A DNA stretch of 21,745 bases from Proteobacteria bacterium UBA4656 (GCA_002405525.1 DHLY01000031.1:1-21745); one strand, 5' to 3'. Shown: positions 1 to 9,269, counted from the first letter of the stretch. Numbers and translations are program-made. The notes: generated by a model from the sequence alone, not told the origin.

Positions 1-59
1 AAATCATACGCCGACCACCTCCACCTACACCCTTCCCCTACACGACGCTCTTCCGATCT
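1..59 (+). other. Illumina P5 / read-1 adapter sequence (non-genomic)
   Basis: Positions 2-59 align without gaps to the 58-base Illumina P5 plus TruSeq read-1 adapter, with about 50 of 58 bases identical by my count. The last 24 bases are a perfect match, ending in the familiar CTCTTCCGATCT. The mismatches lie in the outer half, as expected from low-quality read-through. Genomic sequence therefore starts at about base 60. Translated on the minus strand this end gives EIGRASCR, a peptide commonly seen in adapter-contaminated database proteins. Bases 60-121 hold nothing I recognise apart from the end of the ung region. Confidence 0.95.
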
Positions 60-121
60 CACGCCTGTACGGCGCCCAGACCGAAGGGGTGGCCCGCGAC
101 CTCAGGCTGCTGCGGCCTGAT

Positions 122-832
122 TCATACCAAGAGTTCGAGTGTGGTCCGCGGCGGCAGACGCCAGTCGATCGGGGCCAGTCCGTGCGACACCAGATAGGTA
201 TTGGCTTTCGAGAAGTGGCCGCAGCCCAGGAAACCTCTGTGCGCGGAAAGCGGCGACGGGTGCGGCGCCCGAAGCACGAGATGACGGCTCCCGTCAACCC
301 GCCCGCCCTTGGCCTGCGCTTGGGCCCCCCATAACATGAACACTAGGTGCTCACGCTCGCGGTCGAGCGCGTCCACGATCGCGTCGGTGAACTCTTCCCA
401 GCCGCGAGCATGGTGGGAGCCGGCTCGGCCCTGCTCCACGGTCAGCACCGCGTTGAGCAGCAGCACGCCTTGTTTGCACCAAGGCAGCAAACAGCCGTGG
501 TCGGCCCGGTCGATCCCGAGATCGCGCGTCAGTTCTGCAAACACATTCTGCAGCGACGGTGGCGGCGGCATCCCCGGCAGCACCGAGAATGCAAGGCCAT
601 GGGCCTGGCCGGGACCGTGGTAAGGATCCTGGCCGAGGATCACCACCTGAACCGAATCGAACGGTGTGTGGTCGAGGGCGGCAAACATCAGCCGCCCCGG
701 CGGGTAAATCTTCTTGCCCGCGGCCCTCTCGGCCACAAGGAACTGCCGAAGCGATGTCATGCGCGGCATTTCGAACTGCGCCGCCAGCCGCGCCTTCCAT
801 GAGGCTTCGAGGCGCACTCGCTCCGCGTTCAC
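122..832 (-). CDS. ung: Uracil-DNA glycosylase, family 1
   Basis: Removes uracil from DNA, the first step of base-excision repair of deaminated cytosine or misincorporated dUMP; cytosolic. The 236-residue protein has the family-1 water-activating motif GQDPYH (about residues 67-72, catalytic Asp69) and the DNA-intercalation loop [11 protein letters not shown] (191-201, catalytic His191). The uracil-pocket stretch [12 protein letters not shown] lies between them. Length fits the family (E. coli about 229). I chose the GTG at 832 because it overlaps the upstream regulator's TGA in a GTGA tetranucleotide and leaves only a few residues before the conserved LEASWKARL region. An in-frame ATG at 874 would add 14 residues and overlap the upstream gene by 46 bases. 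It is the last gene of the ftsEX-regulator-ung run. Identification is firm; the start is likely but not proven. Confidence 0.95.
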   Translation of the reverse strand: MNAERVRLEASWKARLAAQFEMPRMTSLRQFLVAERAAGKKIYPPGRLMFAALDHTPFDSVQVVILGQDPYHGPGQAHGLAFSVLPGMPPPPSLQNVFAELTRDLGIDRADHGCLLPWCKQGVLLLNAVLTVEQGRAGSHHARGWEEFTDAIVDALDREREHLVFMLWGAQAQAKGGRVDGSRHLVLRAPHPSPLSAHRGFLGCGHFSKANTYLVSHGLAPIDWRLPPRTTLELLV

Positions 833-1737
833 GCGTCGCTGACGGCGCTCGCCCGCGTCCGTGTGTGGCGGCACTTCTGCGCAACCTTGAGCTGAAACAT
901 CAACTTGGTCAGCAGGAGGCGCTCCTCGACCGGCTTGTGTACGAGGTCGTTTGCACCAGCTCTCAGCAGCGCACGTTGGTTCGCCGGGTTGTCGTCGGCG
1001 GTCATCACAAGCACAGGGAGTTCGCCCTTGGAATAGCCGTACTCTCCTCGCAGCTTCTGCAGCAAATCCTTCCCGGTCAGGCCGCCCTTGAGGTAGACGT
1101 CGGTGACCACAACGTCCGCAGGCTCCTGCCGCGCGGCCCGTGCAGTGTCGACCAGCGCGAGCGCGTCCTCGATGCTGACCACGTGGTTCACGGTCAGGCC
1201 GTACTTCTCGAGCATTCGTCGCGTGGCAAGCGCAACGACCCTGCTGTCCTCGACATAGAGCACCTCTCCTTCGGCGCGCGCCTGGGGGGCGACATATCCG
1301 CGGATGAACTGCGCCAGGGCCGAAAATCCCAAATCCTTGTCGAAGTAGTCCGTAACGTCCCCGCCGAAACCTTCGCCGATCAGTCGCTCCTGCACGCTCC
1401 CGGAAACGACCACGATCGGGATGTACGCCTGCGGCGCGTGTTCGCGAATATGCCGCGCCAGGGCGACCCCGTCCATGTCCGGCAGGGTAAGGGCCGTCGT
1501 CACCAGATCGATGATGCCACCCTCCAGCTGCCGCTGCGCCTCGGCGCCGGTCTCACAGGGAACGACGACGACGTTCGGCAACTCGAGCCGCAGCACCTGC
1601 TCGATCATGCGACGCGCTGCCCGGGAGCCGTCGACCACCATGACGCGCGGCGAGTCGGTCGAAATGTGGCGGGTCAGCTGTGCTTGCAAGCGAAGGCGAT
1701 TCCCTGCGATGTAGGTGCCGCGCGGGCCGGCCGGCAC
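829..1737 (-). CDS. Tandem-receiver response regulator, no output domain
   Basis: A two-component signalling protein of about 302 residues made of two CheY-like receiver domains. The second receiver (about 157-285) is complete: acidic pair Glu163/Asp164 (YVEDS), phosphoacceptor Asp213 (VVVTDVYL), Thr246 (VMTADD) and Lys268 (HKPVEE). The first receiver (about 31-150) keeps the fold motifs PRVMVVDGS and LPDMDG and a Lys at 134, but the phosphoacceptor position ([14 protein letters not shown]) is Ala82 and one acidic residue is replaced by Gly, so it is probably not phosphorylated. No DNA-binding, GGDEF, EAL or other output domain follows, so it may act through protein contacts; no kinase is in the window. 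The start is uncertain: GTG at 1737 (8 bases after ftsX) is used here; TTG at 1689, with an AGGGA upstream, is an alternative. The stop overlaps the ung start. Confidence 0.85.
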   Translation of the reverse strand: MPAGPRGTYIAGNRLRLQAQLTRHISTDSPRVMVVDGSRAARRMIEQVLRLELPNVVVVPCETGAEAQRQLEGGIIDLVTTALTLPDMDGVALARHIREHAPQAYIPIVVVSGSVQERLIGEGFGGDVTDYFDKDLGFSALAQFIRGYVAPQARAEGEVLYVEDSRVVALATRRMLEKYGLTVNHVVSIEDALALVDTARAARQEPADVVVTDVYLKGGLTGKDLLQKLRGEYGYSKGELPVLVMTADDNPANQRALLRAGANDLVHKPVEERLLLTKLMFQLKVAQKCRHTRTRASAVSDA

Positions 1738-1745
1738 CGCAGTGC

Positions 1746-2726
1746 TCAGCGCGCTCTGCCGAGCGCCAGCCTTCGACGGACTGTCACCCAAGCGCCTGCC
1801 CAGCCTACCACGATACCAAAGCCGAACATCGCAAGGTGCGCGGTGACGCCGGGGCCGCGAAGCGCGAGCACACCGCTGTAAGCCGCTGCAAGCCGCGCCA
1901 GCGGCCCACCCAGGAACAGCACCGCCGCCCACGTGCCCGCCAAGGCGATGGTCGCGGACAGCACGCCATACCAGATGCCCGTGTACACGAAGGGCCTGCG
2001 CACGAATCCGTCGCTGCCACCGAGCAACTGCACGATCGCGATCTCGTCGGCGCGCGCGGCAACATCCAGCCGAATCGTATTCCCCACCACCAGCACTGCA
2101 CCCAACGCAAGCAGCGCGCCGAACACCCACGCGAGGCGGCGGCCGACCGCAAGGACGGCGTCCAACCGTTCACGCCATTCAAGGTCGAATTGCACGTGGG
2201 CCACGCCCGGCAATGCGCCGAGTGCGTCCGCGAGAGCCCCTACGTGCGCAGCGCTCGCGTCGGCGCCCGGCGAGACCACCAGCACATGCGGCAGCGGATT
2301 TTCTCCGATCGCCTCAATCGCCGGTCCAAAGCCGGAAATCGCCCTCAGTTCGTCGAGACCTTGCGCCGGATCCCGTACCGCTACCCCGCTCGCATCCGGC
2401 AACGACCGCGCCGCAGCAGCCGCGTCCGCTACCTGCCCCGCAGTTGCGCCAGGCATGAGGAACGCGCTGATCTCACGCGAATCCGAGACCATGCCGCCCA
2501 AGGCGCCAAGGCTGTCGACAAGCAGCAGCACCAGCAGCGGCAGCGCCAGTGCGAGCCCCATCGCGAGCACCGTCAGCGCGGTCGCGCCGGGCCGCCCGGA
2601 CAGGCGGCCCAGACTCGACAGCGCGCAGTAGAGGTGCTGGCCGAGCCACGCGCGCACCCTCCGGGCACGCGCGTCGTCCTCGCGCAGCGGCGGGTTCCCG
2701 GCGGATCGATCGGTGCGCTGCGTCAT
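1746..2726 (-). CDS. ftsX: Cell-division protein FtsX (ABC transporter-like permease)
   Basis: Membrane partner of FtsE; at the division septum the FtsEX complex couples ATP hydrolysis to activation of peptidoglycan hydrolases through periplasmic adaptors. The 326-residue protein has the FtsX layout: a cytoplasmic N-terminus, TM1 (about 48-72), a large periplasmic domain (about 75-195), then three C-terminal TM segments (about 198-218, 245-272, 295-316). The conserved stretch VGNTIRLDVAARADEIAIV precedes the LLGGSDGFVRRPF turn typical of the family. Its ATG overlaps the ftsE stop in an ATGA tetranucleotide, so the two are translationally coupled. Position after ftsE and fold make the assignment strong. 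Confidence 0.94.
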   Translation of the reverse strand: MTQRTDRSAGNPPLREDDARARRVRAWLGQHLYCALSSLGRLSGRPGATALTVLAMGLALALPLLVLLLVDSLGALGGMVSDSREISAFLMPGATAGQVADAAAAARSLPDASGVAVRDPAQGLDELRAISGFGPAIEAIGENPLPHVLVVSPGADASAAHVGALADALGALPGVAHVQFDLEWRERLDAVLAVGRRLAWVFGALLALGAVLVVGNTIRLDVAARADEIAIVQLLGGSDGFVRRPFVYTGIWYGVLSATIALAGTWAAVLFLGGPLARLAAAYSGVLALRGPGVTAHLAMFGFGIVVGWAGAWVTVRRRLALGRAR

Positions 2727-3409
2727 GCGACGCTCGCTTTCGGCGCCGGGCGGAAGTCGTCGATCAGGCGACCGTGATCGAGCACCAGCACGCGCTTGCG
2801 CAGGCGCGAGACCAGATGGAGGTCGTGACTTGCCACCAGAACCGTGATGCCGCCCTGCGCAAGCGCGATGAACAGGCCCATCACCTCGCCTGCAAGCTTC
2901 GGATCGAGATTGCCGGTGGGCTCGTCGGCGATGACCAGCGGTGGCCGTGGCGCGATCGCGCGTGCGATGCCGACACGCTGCTGCTCGCCGGCCGAGAGCT
3001 GCAGCGGCTGTGCGCGCTCGCGCCCACCAAGCCCGACGAGATCCAGCGCGGAACGCACTCTCCGCTCCAACTCCGCGCGAGGCGTCCCAGCGATCACCAG
3101 CGGCAGCGCGACGTTATCGAACACCGTGCGGTCCATCAGCAGCCGGTGGTCCTGGAAAACCTGGCCGATGCGCCGGCGCACGGAAGGGACCTGTGCGGCT
3201 CGCACGGCGCCGACGTTGCGGCCGCCGACCAACACGCTGCCACGGGTCGGCCGCTCCTGCACGCTCAGCAGCTTGAGCACCGAGCTCTTCCCGGCACCGG
3301 AATGCCCGGTGAGAAACACCATCTCGCCCTCGTCGACCGAGAACGAGACCTCCTTCAGGGCGTCCTGTCCGCCGGGATAGCGCTTGGTGACGGTGTCGAA
3401 GCGGATCAT
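2723..3409 (-). CDS. ftsE: Cell-division ATP-binding protein FtsE
   Basis: Cytoplasmic ATPase of the FtsEX division complex. The 228-residue protein carries Walker A GHSGAGKS (35-42), a Q-loop in RRIGQVFQDHRLL (79-91), the ABC signature LSAGEQQRV (138-146), Walker B LVIADEP (158-164) followed by TGNLDP, and the H-loop His in VASHDLHL. The start MIRFDTVTKRYPGG and the length match FtsE rather than larger ABC exporters, and ftsX follows directly. The signature has LSAGE where LSGGE is usual, a mild change unlikely to inactivate it. The upstream gap to gspF is 147 bases. It contains a possible extended -10 (TGATTGAAT, minus strand, 3468-3476), so ftsE may have its own promoter; no convincing Shine-Dalgarno sequence precedes the ATG. 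Confidence 0.95.
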   Translation of the reverse strand: MIRFDTVTKRYPGGQDALKEVSFSVDEGEMVFLTGHSGAGKSSVLKLLSVQERPTRGSVLVGGRNVGAVRAAQVPSVRRRIGQVFQDHRLLMDRTVFDNVALPLVIAGTPRAELERRVRSALDLVGLGGRERAQPLQLSAGEQQRVGIARAIAPRPPLVIADEPTGNLDPKLAGEVMGLFIALAQGGITVLVASHDLHLVSRLRKRVLVLDHGRLIDDFRPAPKASVA

Positions 3410-3422
3410 GGGGGCAGTGGAC

Positions 3423-3549
3423 GGCGAATGGCGAACGGGTCAGGTATGGGGACTCGGGCGATGGCACATTCAATCACCAGACACGTGCGATCTCCCGCGA
3501 CCTTGGGGAATCGCCGCAGTCGTCAAGGTTCTCCTACTCGCCATTCGCC
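3423..3549. repeat. 12-bp inverted repeat spanning the gspF-ftsE gap
   Basis: GGCGAATGGCGA at 3423-3434 recurs as its exact reverse complement at 3538-3549, 103 bases apart, so the arms nearly frame the whole gap. Between them I see no gene and no T-rich terminator tract. It could be the edges of a small intergenic repeat or a long-range stem; with 12-bp arms chance cannot be excluded. Confidence 0.4.
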
Positions 3550-3556
3550 GCTCCCG

Positions 3557-4768
3557 TCACTGCACCAACTGGTTGAGTTCGAAGATCGGCAGCAGGATCG
3601 CCAGCACGATGAACAGTACCAGCGCGCCAACCGCGAGGATCACGGCCGGGCCGAGTACGGCGACCAACGCGCCGAGCAGGCCCTCGACCTCGCGCTGCTG
3701 CGCGCGTGCAGCCTGCTCGAGCATCGCGCCGAGCCGGCCCGACTTCTCTCCGCTGGCAATCAGGCGCAGCGCGACCGGCGGGAAGTAGCCGCTCTCGGCC
3801 AGTGCGCGGGCGAATCCACCGCCCTCGCGCACGCGCGCCGCCGCGCGCTTCAGCGCCGACTGCATCGGCAGGTTGCGAACGGTGGCGGCGGCGAGGTTCA
3901 TCGCCTCCAGCACCGGCACGCCGGACGCGGCCAGCGTGGCCAGAGTGCGCGCTGCGCGTGCCGTATCGGCCGCGCGCACCAGGCGACCGGCCAACGGAAC
4001 GCGCAGCAGCCAGCGGTCTCGCGTGGCGCGCACGGCGTCCCGGCGCAGCGCAAGTCGCCCAAAGATGGCCGCCAGCGCGACGCAGAACAAAGCGACCATG
4101 CCGTAGTCGCGCACCGCCCCGGCCATGGCGATCAGGGCGCGCGTCGCCCACGGCAGTTCCTGCCGCAGGTTCTGGAACACACTAACCACCTGCGGTACCA
4201 CGTACACCAGCAACCCCCCGGCGACCGCGGTCGCGACCGCCGTCAGCAGCAGCGGATAGGCCAGCGCCATCCACAGCGAGCGCGCCAGCGACTCGCGTGC
4301 CTCGGCGTCGTCGGCGAGCCGCGACAGCGCGTGGTCGAGCCGGCCCGAGGACTCGCCGGCCGCGACCGAAGCGCGGAACACAGCGTCGAAGCTGTCGGGG
4401 AATTCGCCCAGCGCTGCGGCCAACGACCGGCCCTCCATCACCCGCGCCCGCAACTGGGCAACAATGGCGCGCGTGCGCGGCTCGGCATCCTGCTCGCTCA
4501 GCGCCGCCAGCGATTCCTCCAGCGGCAGGCCGGCGGCGGCGAGCGTCGCCAGCTGGCGTGCGAACAGCGCCAGTTGCCCTGTCGAAAGCGCGCGCCGCCG
4601 CGGCGCGAGGCCGCCACCCGGCGTGGCGTCCGTCACCGGCTCCACCGCCAGCGGAACCAGCCCGCGCTCGCGCAGCGCCGTGCGCGCCCCGCGCGGCGTG
4701 TCGGCCTGCAACACGCCGCGCTGCGGCGCACCGGCGGCGTCGAGAGCTTCGTAGCTGAAGGCGGGCAT
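3557..4768 (-). CDS. gspF: Type II secretion inner-membrane platform protein GspF
   Basis: Polytopic platform protein of the type II secretion system; it links the GspE ATPase to pseudopilus growth in the inner membrane. The 403 residues show the two-copy T2SSF layout: repeat 1 at about 68-190 (LFARQLATLAAAGLPLEESL) and repeat 2 at about 270-395 (AARTLATLAASGVPVLEAM). TM segments lie at about 170-195 (LLTAVATAVAGGLLVYVVPQ), 215-240 and 370-395 (LFIVLAILLPIFELN). The N-terminal start MPAFSYEALDAAG is typical of the family. It lies 38 bases after gspE and is the last gsp gene here; gspG and the other pseudopilin genes do not follow. A PilC-type platform for pili is excluded mainly by the gspCDE context. 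Confidence 0.93.
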   Translation of the reverse strand: MPAFSYEALDAAGAPQRGVLQADTPRGARTALRERGLVPLAVEPVTDATPGGGLAPRRRALSTGQLALFARQLATLAAAGLPLEESLAALSEQDAEPRTRAIVAQLRARVMEGRSLAAALGEFPDSFDAVFRASVAAGESSGRLDHALSRLADDAEARESLARSLWMALAYPLLLTAVATAVAGGLLVYVVPQVVSVFQNLRQELPWATRALIAMAGAVRDYGMVALFCVALAAIFGRLALRRDAVRATRDRWLLRVPLAGRLVRAADTARAARTLATLAASGVPVLEAMNLAAATVRNLPMQSALKRAAARVREGGGFARALAESGYFPPVALRLIASGEKSGRLGAMLEQAARAQQREVEGLLGALVAVLGPAVILAVGALVLFIVLAILLPIFELNQLVQ

Positions 4769-4806
4769 GGGCGAAGTCTAGCCGCCGATGCGGCAATCCG
4801 TGCGGG

Positions 4807-6291
4807 TCACTCGTCGCGCGTCACGCGCAGCACTTCGTCCACCGAGGTTGCCCCGCCGAGGCACTTGGCCCAGCCATCGGCCGCGATCGAGGGGACGCGG
4901 ACCCGGGCGTGTGCTTCCATCGCGGCCTCGGAGGCGCCCTCGTGAACCAGGGCGCGAAGGGCGTCGTCGATCGAAACCAGTTCGTAGATCCCGGTGCGGC
5001 CGCGGTAGCCGGCGTTGCGGCCGCCCAGCCCGGCGCGCGGGCGGTACAGGGTGGCCGCCGCTTCGCGCGGCTGGCCGAAGGCGGCAAGTTCGGCCGGCGT
5101 GGCGGTGTACGGCTCGCGCGTGGCGGGATCGAGGACGCGCACCAGCCGCTGCGCCAGCACGCCGACCAGCGAGGAGGCGAGAAGGAAAGGCTCGATACCC
5201 ATGTCGCGCAGGCGGGTGACCGCGCCGATCGCGGAATTGGTGTGCAACGTGGACAGCACCAGGTGGCCGGTCAGCGAGGCCTGCACCGCGATCTGCGCGG
5301 TCTCGAGGTCGCGGATTTCGCCAACCATCACCACATCCGGATCTTGGCGCAGGATCGCGCGAAGCCCGCGCGCGAAGGTCATGTCGACGCGCGGATTGAC
5401 CTGGGTCTGGCCGATCCCGTCGAGGTAGTACTCGATGGGGTCCTCGACAGTGAGGATGTTGCGCGTGCTGTCGTTCAGGCGCGAAAGCGCCGCGTACAGC
5501 GTGGTGGTCTTGCCCGAACCGGTGGGGCCGGTCACCAGCAGGATGCCGTGCGGGCGGTGCACCAGCGCTTCAAGTTCGGCGCGCATCGGGTCGGCCATGC
5601 CGAGCCTCGACAGGTCGAGGCGCCCGGCCTGCTTGTCGAGCAGGCGCAGCACCACGCGCTCGCCGTGGCCGGAAGGGATGGTCGATACGCGTACGTCCAC
5701 CGGGCGGCCTGCGATGCGCAGGCCGATGCGGCCGTCTTGCGGCAGGCGCTTCTCGGCGATGTCGAGCCTGGCCATCACCTTGATGCGGCTGACCACGGGG
5801 GCCGCGATGCGGCGCGCGGGCGAGAGCACCTCGCGCAGCACGCCGTCGACGCGGAAGCGCACCACGAGGCGATTCTCGAACGGCTCGATGTGGATGTCGG
5901 AGGCGTTCTCCTTGACCGCTTCCGTCAGCAGGGCGTTGATGAGACGGATGACGACCGCATCGTCATCGCTCTCGAGCAGGTCTTCCGGCTCCGGCAGCGA
6001 ATCGGCGATGGCGCCGAGGTCGGTGCGCTCGTCCATGCCCTCGATCATGGCGCGCGCATCCGCGCCGCCCTGCTCGTAGATCTCGCGCAGCAGCGCCTCC
6101 CAGGCTCGCTCGTCGAGCGATTCCAGGTCGAGCGGCGCGCCGAGGTAGCGGCGCAGTTCGGCCAGCGACTCCAGCTTGACGCCGGCGCGGTGCGCGACCC
6201 GCGCACGCTCGCCGCGCCACTCGACCAAAGTCGCGCCGTGGCGCTTGGCGAAGGCGAAGGGGGGGCGGGCGGGGCGGTGCTGCGCCGTCAC
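4807..6291 (-). CDS. gspE: Type II secretion ATPase GspE
   Basis: Cytoplasmic hexameric ATPase that drives pseudopilus assembly. The 494-residue protein has an N-terminal domain (about 1-110), the N2/PAS-like region with [20 protein letters not shown], Walker [10 protein letters not shown] (from residue 255), the Asp box around [19 protein letters not shown], Walker [16 protein letters not shown] and the His box [15 protein letters not shown]. In most GspE proteins a CxxC...CxxC zinc module follows. Here the matching region ([12 protein letters not shown] to [18 protein letters not shown]) has no cysteine, although [10 protein letters not shown] is retained. The GTG start overlaps the gspD stop as GTGA, giving coupling. 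Identity is firm through flanking gspD and gspF; a PilB role is unlikely. Confidence 0.94.
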   Translation of the reverse strand: MTAQHRPARPPFAFAKRHGATLVEWRGERARVAHRAGVKLESLAELRRYLGAPLDLESLDERAWEALLREIYEQGGADARAMIEGMDERTDLGAIADSLPEPEDLLESDDDAVVIRLINALLTEAVKENASDIHIEPFENRLVVRFRVDGVLREVLSPARRIAAPVVSRIKVMARLDIAEKRLPQDGRIGLRIAGRPVDVRVSTIPSGHGERVVLRLLDKQAGRLDLSRLGMADPMRAELEALVHRPHGILLVTGPTGSGKTTTLYAALSRLNDSTRNILTVEDPIEYYLDGIGQTQVNPRVDMTFARGLRAILRQDPDVVMVGEIRDLETAQIAVQASLTGHLVLSTLHTNSAIGAVTRLRDMGIEPFLLASSLVGVLAQRLVRVLDPATREPYTATPAELAAFGQPREAAATLYRPRAGLGGRNAGYRGRTGIYELVSIDDALRALVHEGASEAAMEAHARVRVPSIAADGWAKCLGGATSVDEVLRVTRDE

Positions 6292-8276
6292 TGGTCGTCT
6301 GCTTGCGCGGGCTTGTCCGGCAGTTCCGGCAGAACCGCATTGTCCTGCGGGCGGGTCAGGCTGTCGCGGCGCTCGCGCGCCTTCAACTGTTCGGCGCGGA
6401 TGAAGTTGTACTTGGCGCCCGAGACAGCCATCTCGGTGGCGCGGTCGCGCAGGATGGTGGGCTTGAGGAAGATCATCAGATTGCGCTTGAGCGTGTTGCT
6501 GCTGCGATAGCGGAACAGGTTGCCCAGCACCGGAATGTCTCCAAGGCCCGGCACCTTGGAGATGTTTTCGCGAGTTTCATTGCTGATCAGGCCGCCGAGC
6601 ACCAGCATGTTGCCGTCGGGGACAAGCACGCTGTTGCTGAGCGTGCGCTTGTTGGTGATCAGGTCCGAGGCGCCCGCCGGCGTGGGCGCCAGCGACGACG
6701 ACTCCAGCTTGATGTCCATGCGGACGCTGTCGCCTTCGTTGATGCGCGGGGTGACGGTGAGCTTGAGGCCGACCTCCTTGCGTTCGATGGTGCGGAAGGG
6801 ATTGCCGAGCAGACCGGCTGCGCCGTCGCCGCCGCTCGGGTTGGCGACATTGGTGGTGAATTCGCCCTGGATGAAGGGCACCTCCTGGCCGACCGAAAGC
6901 TCCGTTTCCTGGTTGTCGAGCGTGACCACCGAGGGGCTGGACAGGATGTTGTTGCGGCCGTCGCCGCCGAGCGCGCGCACCAGCGCCCCGATCTGGAGGA
7001 TCGGTTCATCGCTGCCCGGCAGGGTGATCGTGCCTCCGACATAGCCGATGTTGAGGCCGGAACCGACGCTGCCCGGGTTCACCGCCGCCCCGAGGATGCC
7101 GCCCGCGCCGCCCTGGCCGGGAAAGTTGGTGCCGCCGATGTAGCCCTCGCCGAGGCTGCCGTCGGCGTTCTCCTGCAGGTTGGTCGACTGCCACTGCACG
7201 CCGATCTCGCGCGCGTACTCGTCGGACAGTTCCGCGATCACGCCCTCGATCAGCACCTGCGCGCGCGGGATGTCCAACTGGCGGATCACCGAGGACAGCC
7301 CGCGGAAGACCGCGGGGTCGGCGGTGATGATCAGGGCGTTGGTCTCGGCGTGCGCCTGGATGGTGGCTTCCTTGGCCGCGTTCTCGCCGCCGGCCTGTCC
7401 GGTGAGCGTGGCCGCGGTCTGCTCGAGCACGCCGACCAGTTCCTCCGCCTTGGCATAGCGCAGGTAGACCACGTTGGTGCTGTCGCTGTTCTCCAGCGGC
7501 GTGTCGAGATGGCCGATCAGGGTGCGCATGCGCAGCCGCGCCGCGCGGTCGCCCGACAGCAGCACGGAATTGGTGCGCGCGTCGGCGAACACCTTGGTCG
7601 GCACGCCGGCCACCGCGGCCGCGCCTTTCTCCTCCGCCAGCATCGAAAGCGTGCGCGCGAGTTCCGCCGCCGAGGCGTGCTGCAGCGGGATCACCTCGAT
7701 CGCGGCGTCGGAAGCCTGGTCGACCCGGCGGATGATCGCCTCCACCCGCGCAAGGTTGCCGGCGCGGTCCGTGATCAGCAGCGCGTTGGCCCCGCTCACC
7801 AGCGCGACCTGGCCGCTCTGCGGCACCAGCTGCTGCAGAATCGGCAGCAGTTCGTTGGCGCCGACGTGCTTGAGTTCCACCACCCGGGTGACGATCGCGT
7901 CCGGCCCGCCGGACGGTGCGGTTCCCGCATCGCCGTCCTGCTTGGCGATCGCCTCGGGCACGATCTTGACCATGCTGCCGGACGGCACCGCGGCGAAGCC
8001 GTGCACACGCAGCACGCTCTCGAAGGTGCGGTAGACCTCGGCCGCGTCCATCGGCTTGGTCGAGACCACGTTGACCTTGCCCTCGACGCGGGGGTCGACG
8101 ATGAAGCTCTTGCCGGTGATCTCCGACACGGTGGCGATGAACACCCGGATGTCGGCGTCCTTGAGGTTGAGCGTGTGGTCGCCGGGCTGGGCGGACAGCG
8201 CGAGGCTCGCACCGAGCAGGACGGCGGCGATCAGGTGGCGCATCGGGGAAGGCCTCGGGGTGGGGGAACGGGTCAT
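6288..8276 (-). CDS. gspD: Type II secretion outer-membrane secretin GspD
   Basis: Forms the multimeric outer-membrane channel of the type II system. The 662-residue protein starts with a short leader and a signal peptide (hydrophobic [15 protein letters not shown], about residues 14-28). It continues with the N0 domain ([20 protein letters not shown]), N1-N3 repeats ([51 protein letters not shown]) and the C-terminal secretin domain, with [34 protein letters not shown] and [16 protein letters not shown] Gly-rich stretch with [10 protein letters not shown] lies between N3 and the secretin domain. The ATG at 8276 overlaps the gspC TGA (ATGA). A second ATG at 8243, directly before the hydrophobic core, is possible. 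The window does not show whether a pilotin is used. Confidence 0.95.
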   Translation of the reverse strand: MTRSPTPRPSPMRHLIAAVLLGASLALSAQPGDHTLNLKDADIRVFIATVSEITGKSFIVDPRVEGKVNVVSTKPMDAAEVYRTFESVLRVHGFAAVPSGSMVKIVPEAIAKQDGDAGTAPSGGPDAIVTRVVELKHVGANELLPILQQLVPQSGQVALVSGANALLITDRAGNLARVEAIIRRVDQASDAAIEVIPLQHASAAELARTLSMLAEEKGAAAVAGVPTKVFADARTNSVLLSGDRAARLRMRTLIGHLDTPLENSDSTNVVYLRYAKAEELVGVLEQTAATLTGQAGGENAAKEATIQAHAETNALIITADPAVFRGLSSVIRQLDIPRAQVLIEGVIAELSDEYAREIGVQWQSTNLQENADGSLGEGYIGGTNFPGQGGAGGILGAAVNPGSVGSGLNIGYVGGTITLPGSDEPILQIGALVRALGGDGRNNILSSPSVVTLDNQETELSVGQEVPFIQGEFTTNVANPSGGDGAAGLLGNPFRTIERKEVGLKLTVTPRINEGDSVRMDIKLESSSLAPTPAGASDLITNKRTLSNSVLVPDGNMLVLGGLISNETRENISKVPGLGDIPVLGNLFRYRSSNTLKRNLMIFLKPTILRDRATEMAVSGAKYNFIRAEQLKARERRDSLTRPQDNAVLPELPDKPAQADDQ

Positions 8277-9232
8277 GGCAGGTCGACGCGGAGTTTGCGG
8301 GTGGCGCCGTCGCGGCGCACGGTGACTTCGGCGGAGCTGGCCTGCGCGAGCGTGCGCGCCACTTCGGCCGCGCGCGCGGGGGAGTCCAGTGCGATGCCGT
8401 TGACGGCGGTGACGATGTCGTCCGGCTGCAGGCCGAGCCGGGCCGCGAGCGGGTTGTCGCGCCCGGCCTGCACGCGCACGCCGACGAAGCGGCCGTTCTC
8501 CATCACCGGCAGCACGCTGACCTCGCTCGCGAGCTGTCTTGCATCGACGCCGAGCTTCGCGGTGGCGGCATTCCAGTTGATCGCGGCAGTGGACACGCCG
8601 GGAGTGACGAAGAGCTGACCAGGCGCCGGCGTGCCGGGCAGGGTCCCGCCGACCGCTGGCGGAACCATCGAAGGCGGCAGCGGGCGGTTCTGGATCGTGA
8701 TTCCGGCGCCGCCGCCGGCTGCCTGCGCCGATGGCGCAGCGTCGCTTCGCGGCATGCGCAGAGCTTCGATGGCGCCGCCGCGCGCGAGCGTGACGCGATC
8801 GGGGTACACGCCGTCCAGCGAGACGCCGGCGGCGATCTCTTCGCCGGGGCGGTAGGAACGTTCGACCCCGGCGCCGTCGGCGATGATCGCGCGGCCATCC
8901 TTTGGATCGTCGCCGGCGAACAGGCCGCGCAGTACCAGGTCGAGCCCGGTGTCGGGCGCTGCGGCCACGCCGCGCGGATCGGCAGCGGGCAGCGCGTTGC
9001 CGAACAGGTGCCACGCCGACAGCGAGGCCGCGCCTGACTCGGCGTCGCGCACCAGCTGCTCGACGGTCATGGGCGTGGTGGGCGGGGCCGTGGGCGCACC
9101 GAAAGCGAGCACCACGGCGCCGAGCCGCGCCAGCGCAACCGCGAGGGCCAAACCCGCGGCCGCCAACGCGGCCCGCGCGACGGTGCGCGCATGCCGGTGG
9201 CGGAGCATCAAATCGGCCAGGACGTCGGACAT
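8273..9232 (-). CDS. gspC: Type II secretion connector protein GspC
   Basis: Bitopic inner-membrane protein that contacts the N0 domain of GspD through its periplasmic homology region and takes part in substrate recognition. The 319 residues comprise a short cytoplasmic tail, one TM segment (about 20-45, AALAAAGLALAVALARLGAV), the homology region (about 70-165, starting at WHLFGNALP and including LDLVLRGLFAGDD and RSYRPGEEI), a Gly/Pro-rich linker (about 165-200) and a C-terminal PDZ domain (about 245-319, NPLAARLGLQPDDIVTAVNG). It is the first gene of the gspCDEF run; a possible promoter lies 28 bases upstream. The PDZ form is found in many GspC proteins. Residue positions are approximate. 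Confidence 0.92.
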   Translation of the reverse strand: MSDVLADLMLRHRHARTVARAALAAAGLALAVALARLGAVVLAFGAPTAPPTTPMTVEQLVRDAESGAASLSAWHLFGNALPAADPRGVAAAPDTGLDLVLRGLFAGDDPKDGRAIIADGAGVERSYRPGEEIAAGVSLDGVYPDRVTLARGGAIEALRMPRSDAAPSAQAAGGGAGITIQNRPLPPSMVPPAVGGTLPGTPAPGQLFVTPGVSTAAINWNAATAKLGVDARQLASEVSVLPVMENGRFVGVRVQAGRDNPLAARLGLQPDDIVTAVNGIALDSPARAAEVARTLAQASSAEVTVRRDGATRKLRVDLP

Positions 9233-9260
9233 CGGGCGACGGGCACGGAAGACCGCTCGA

Positions 9261-9269
9261 AGGGTAGCA
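9261..9269 (-). promoter_or_regulatory. Possible extended -10 promoter for gspCDEF
   Basis: The minus strand reads TGCTACCCT here, a TGn-type extended -10, in the 94-base gap between rhlB and gspC, 28 bases before the gspC ATG. No good -35 lies 16-18 bases upstream. The same TGCTAnnnT shape occurs upstream of rho, folE and the permease gene, which modestly raises its credibility. Confidence 0.3.

Noticed and set aside
25..297. Minus-strand open stretch ending in the EIGRASCR peptide
   Set aside because: Its N-terminal part is a shadow of ung in another frame and its C-terminal end is translated adapter.
1746..2130. N-terminal extension of the response regulator into ftsX
   Set aside because: Sequence there is an off-frame reading of ftsX, with no receiver features.
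8277..9014. Long N-terminal extension of GspD
   Set aside because: It overlaps gspC fully in another frame; the true start is the ATGA junction at 8276 followed by a signal peptide.
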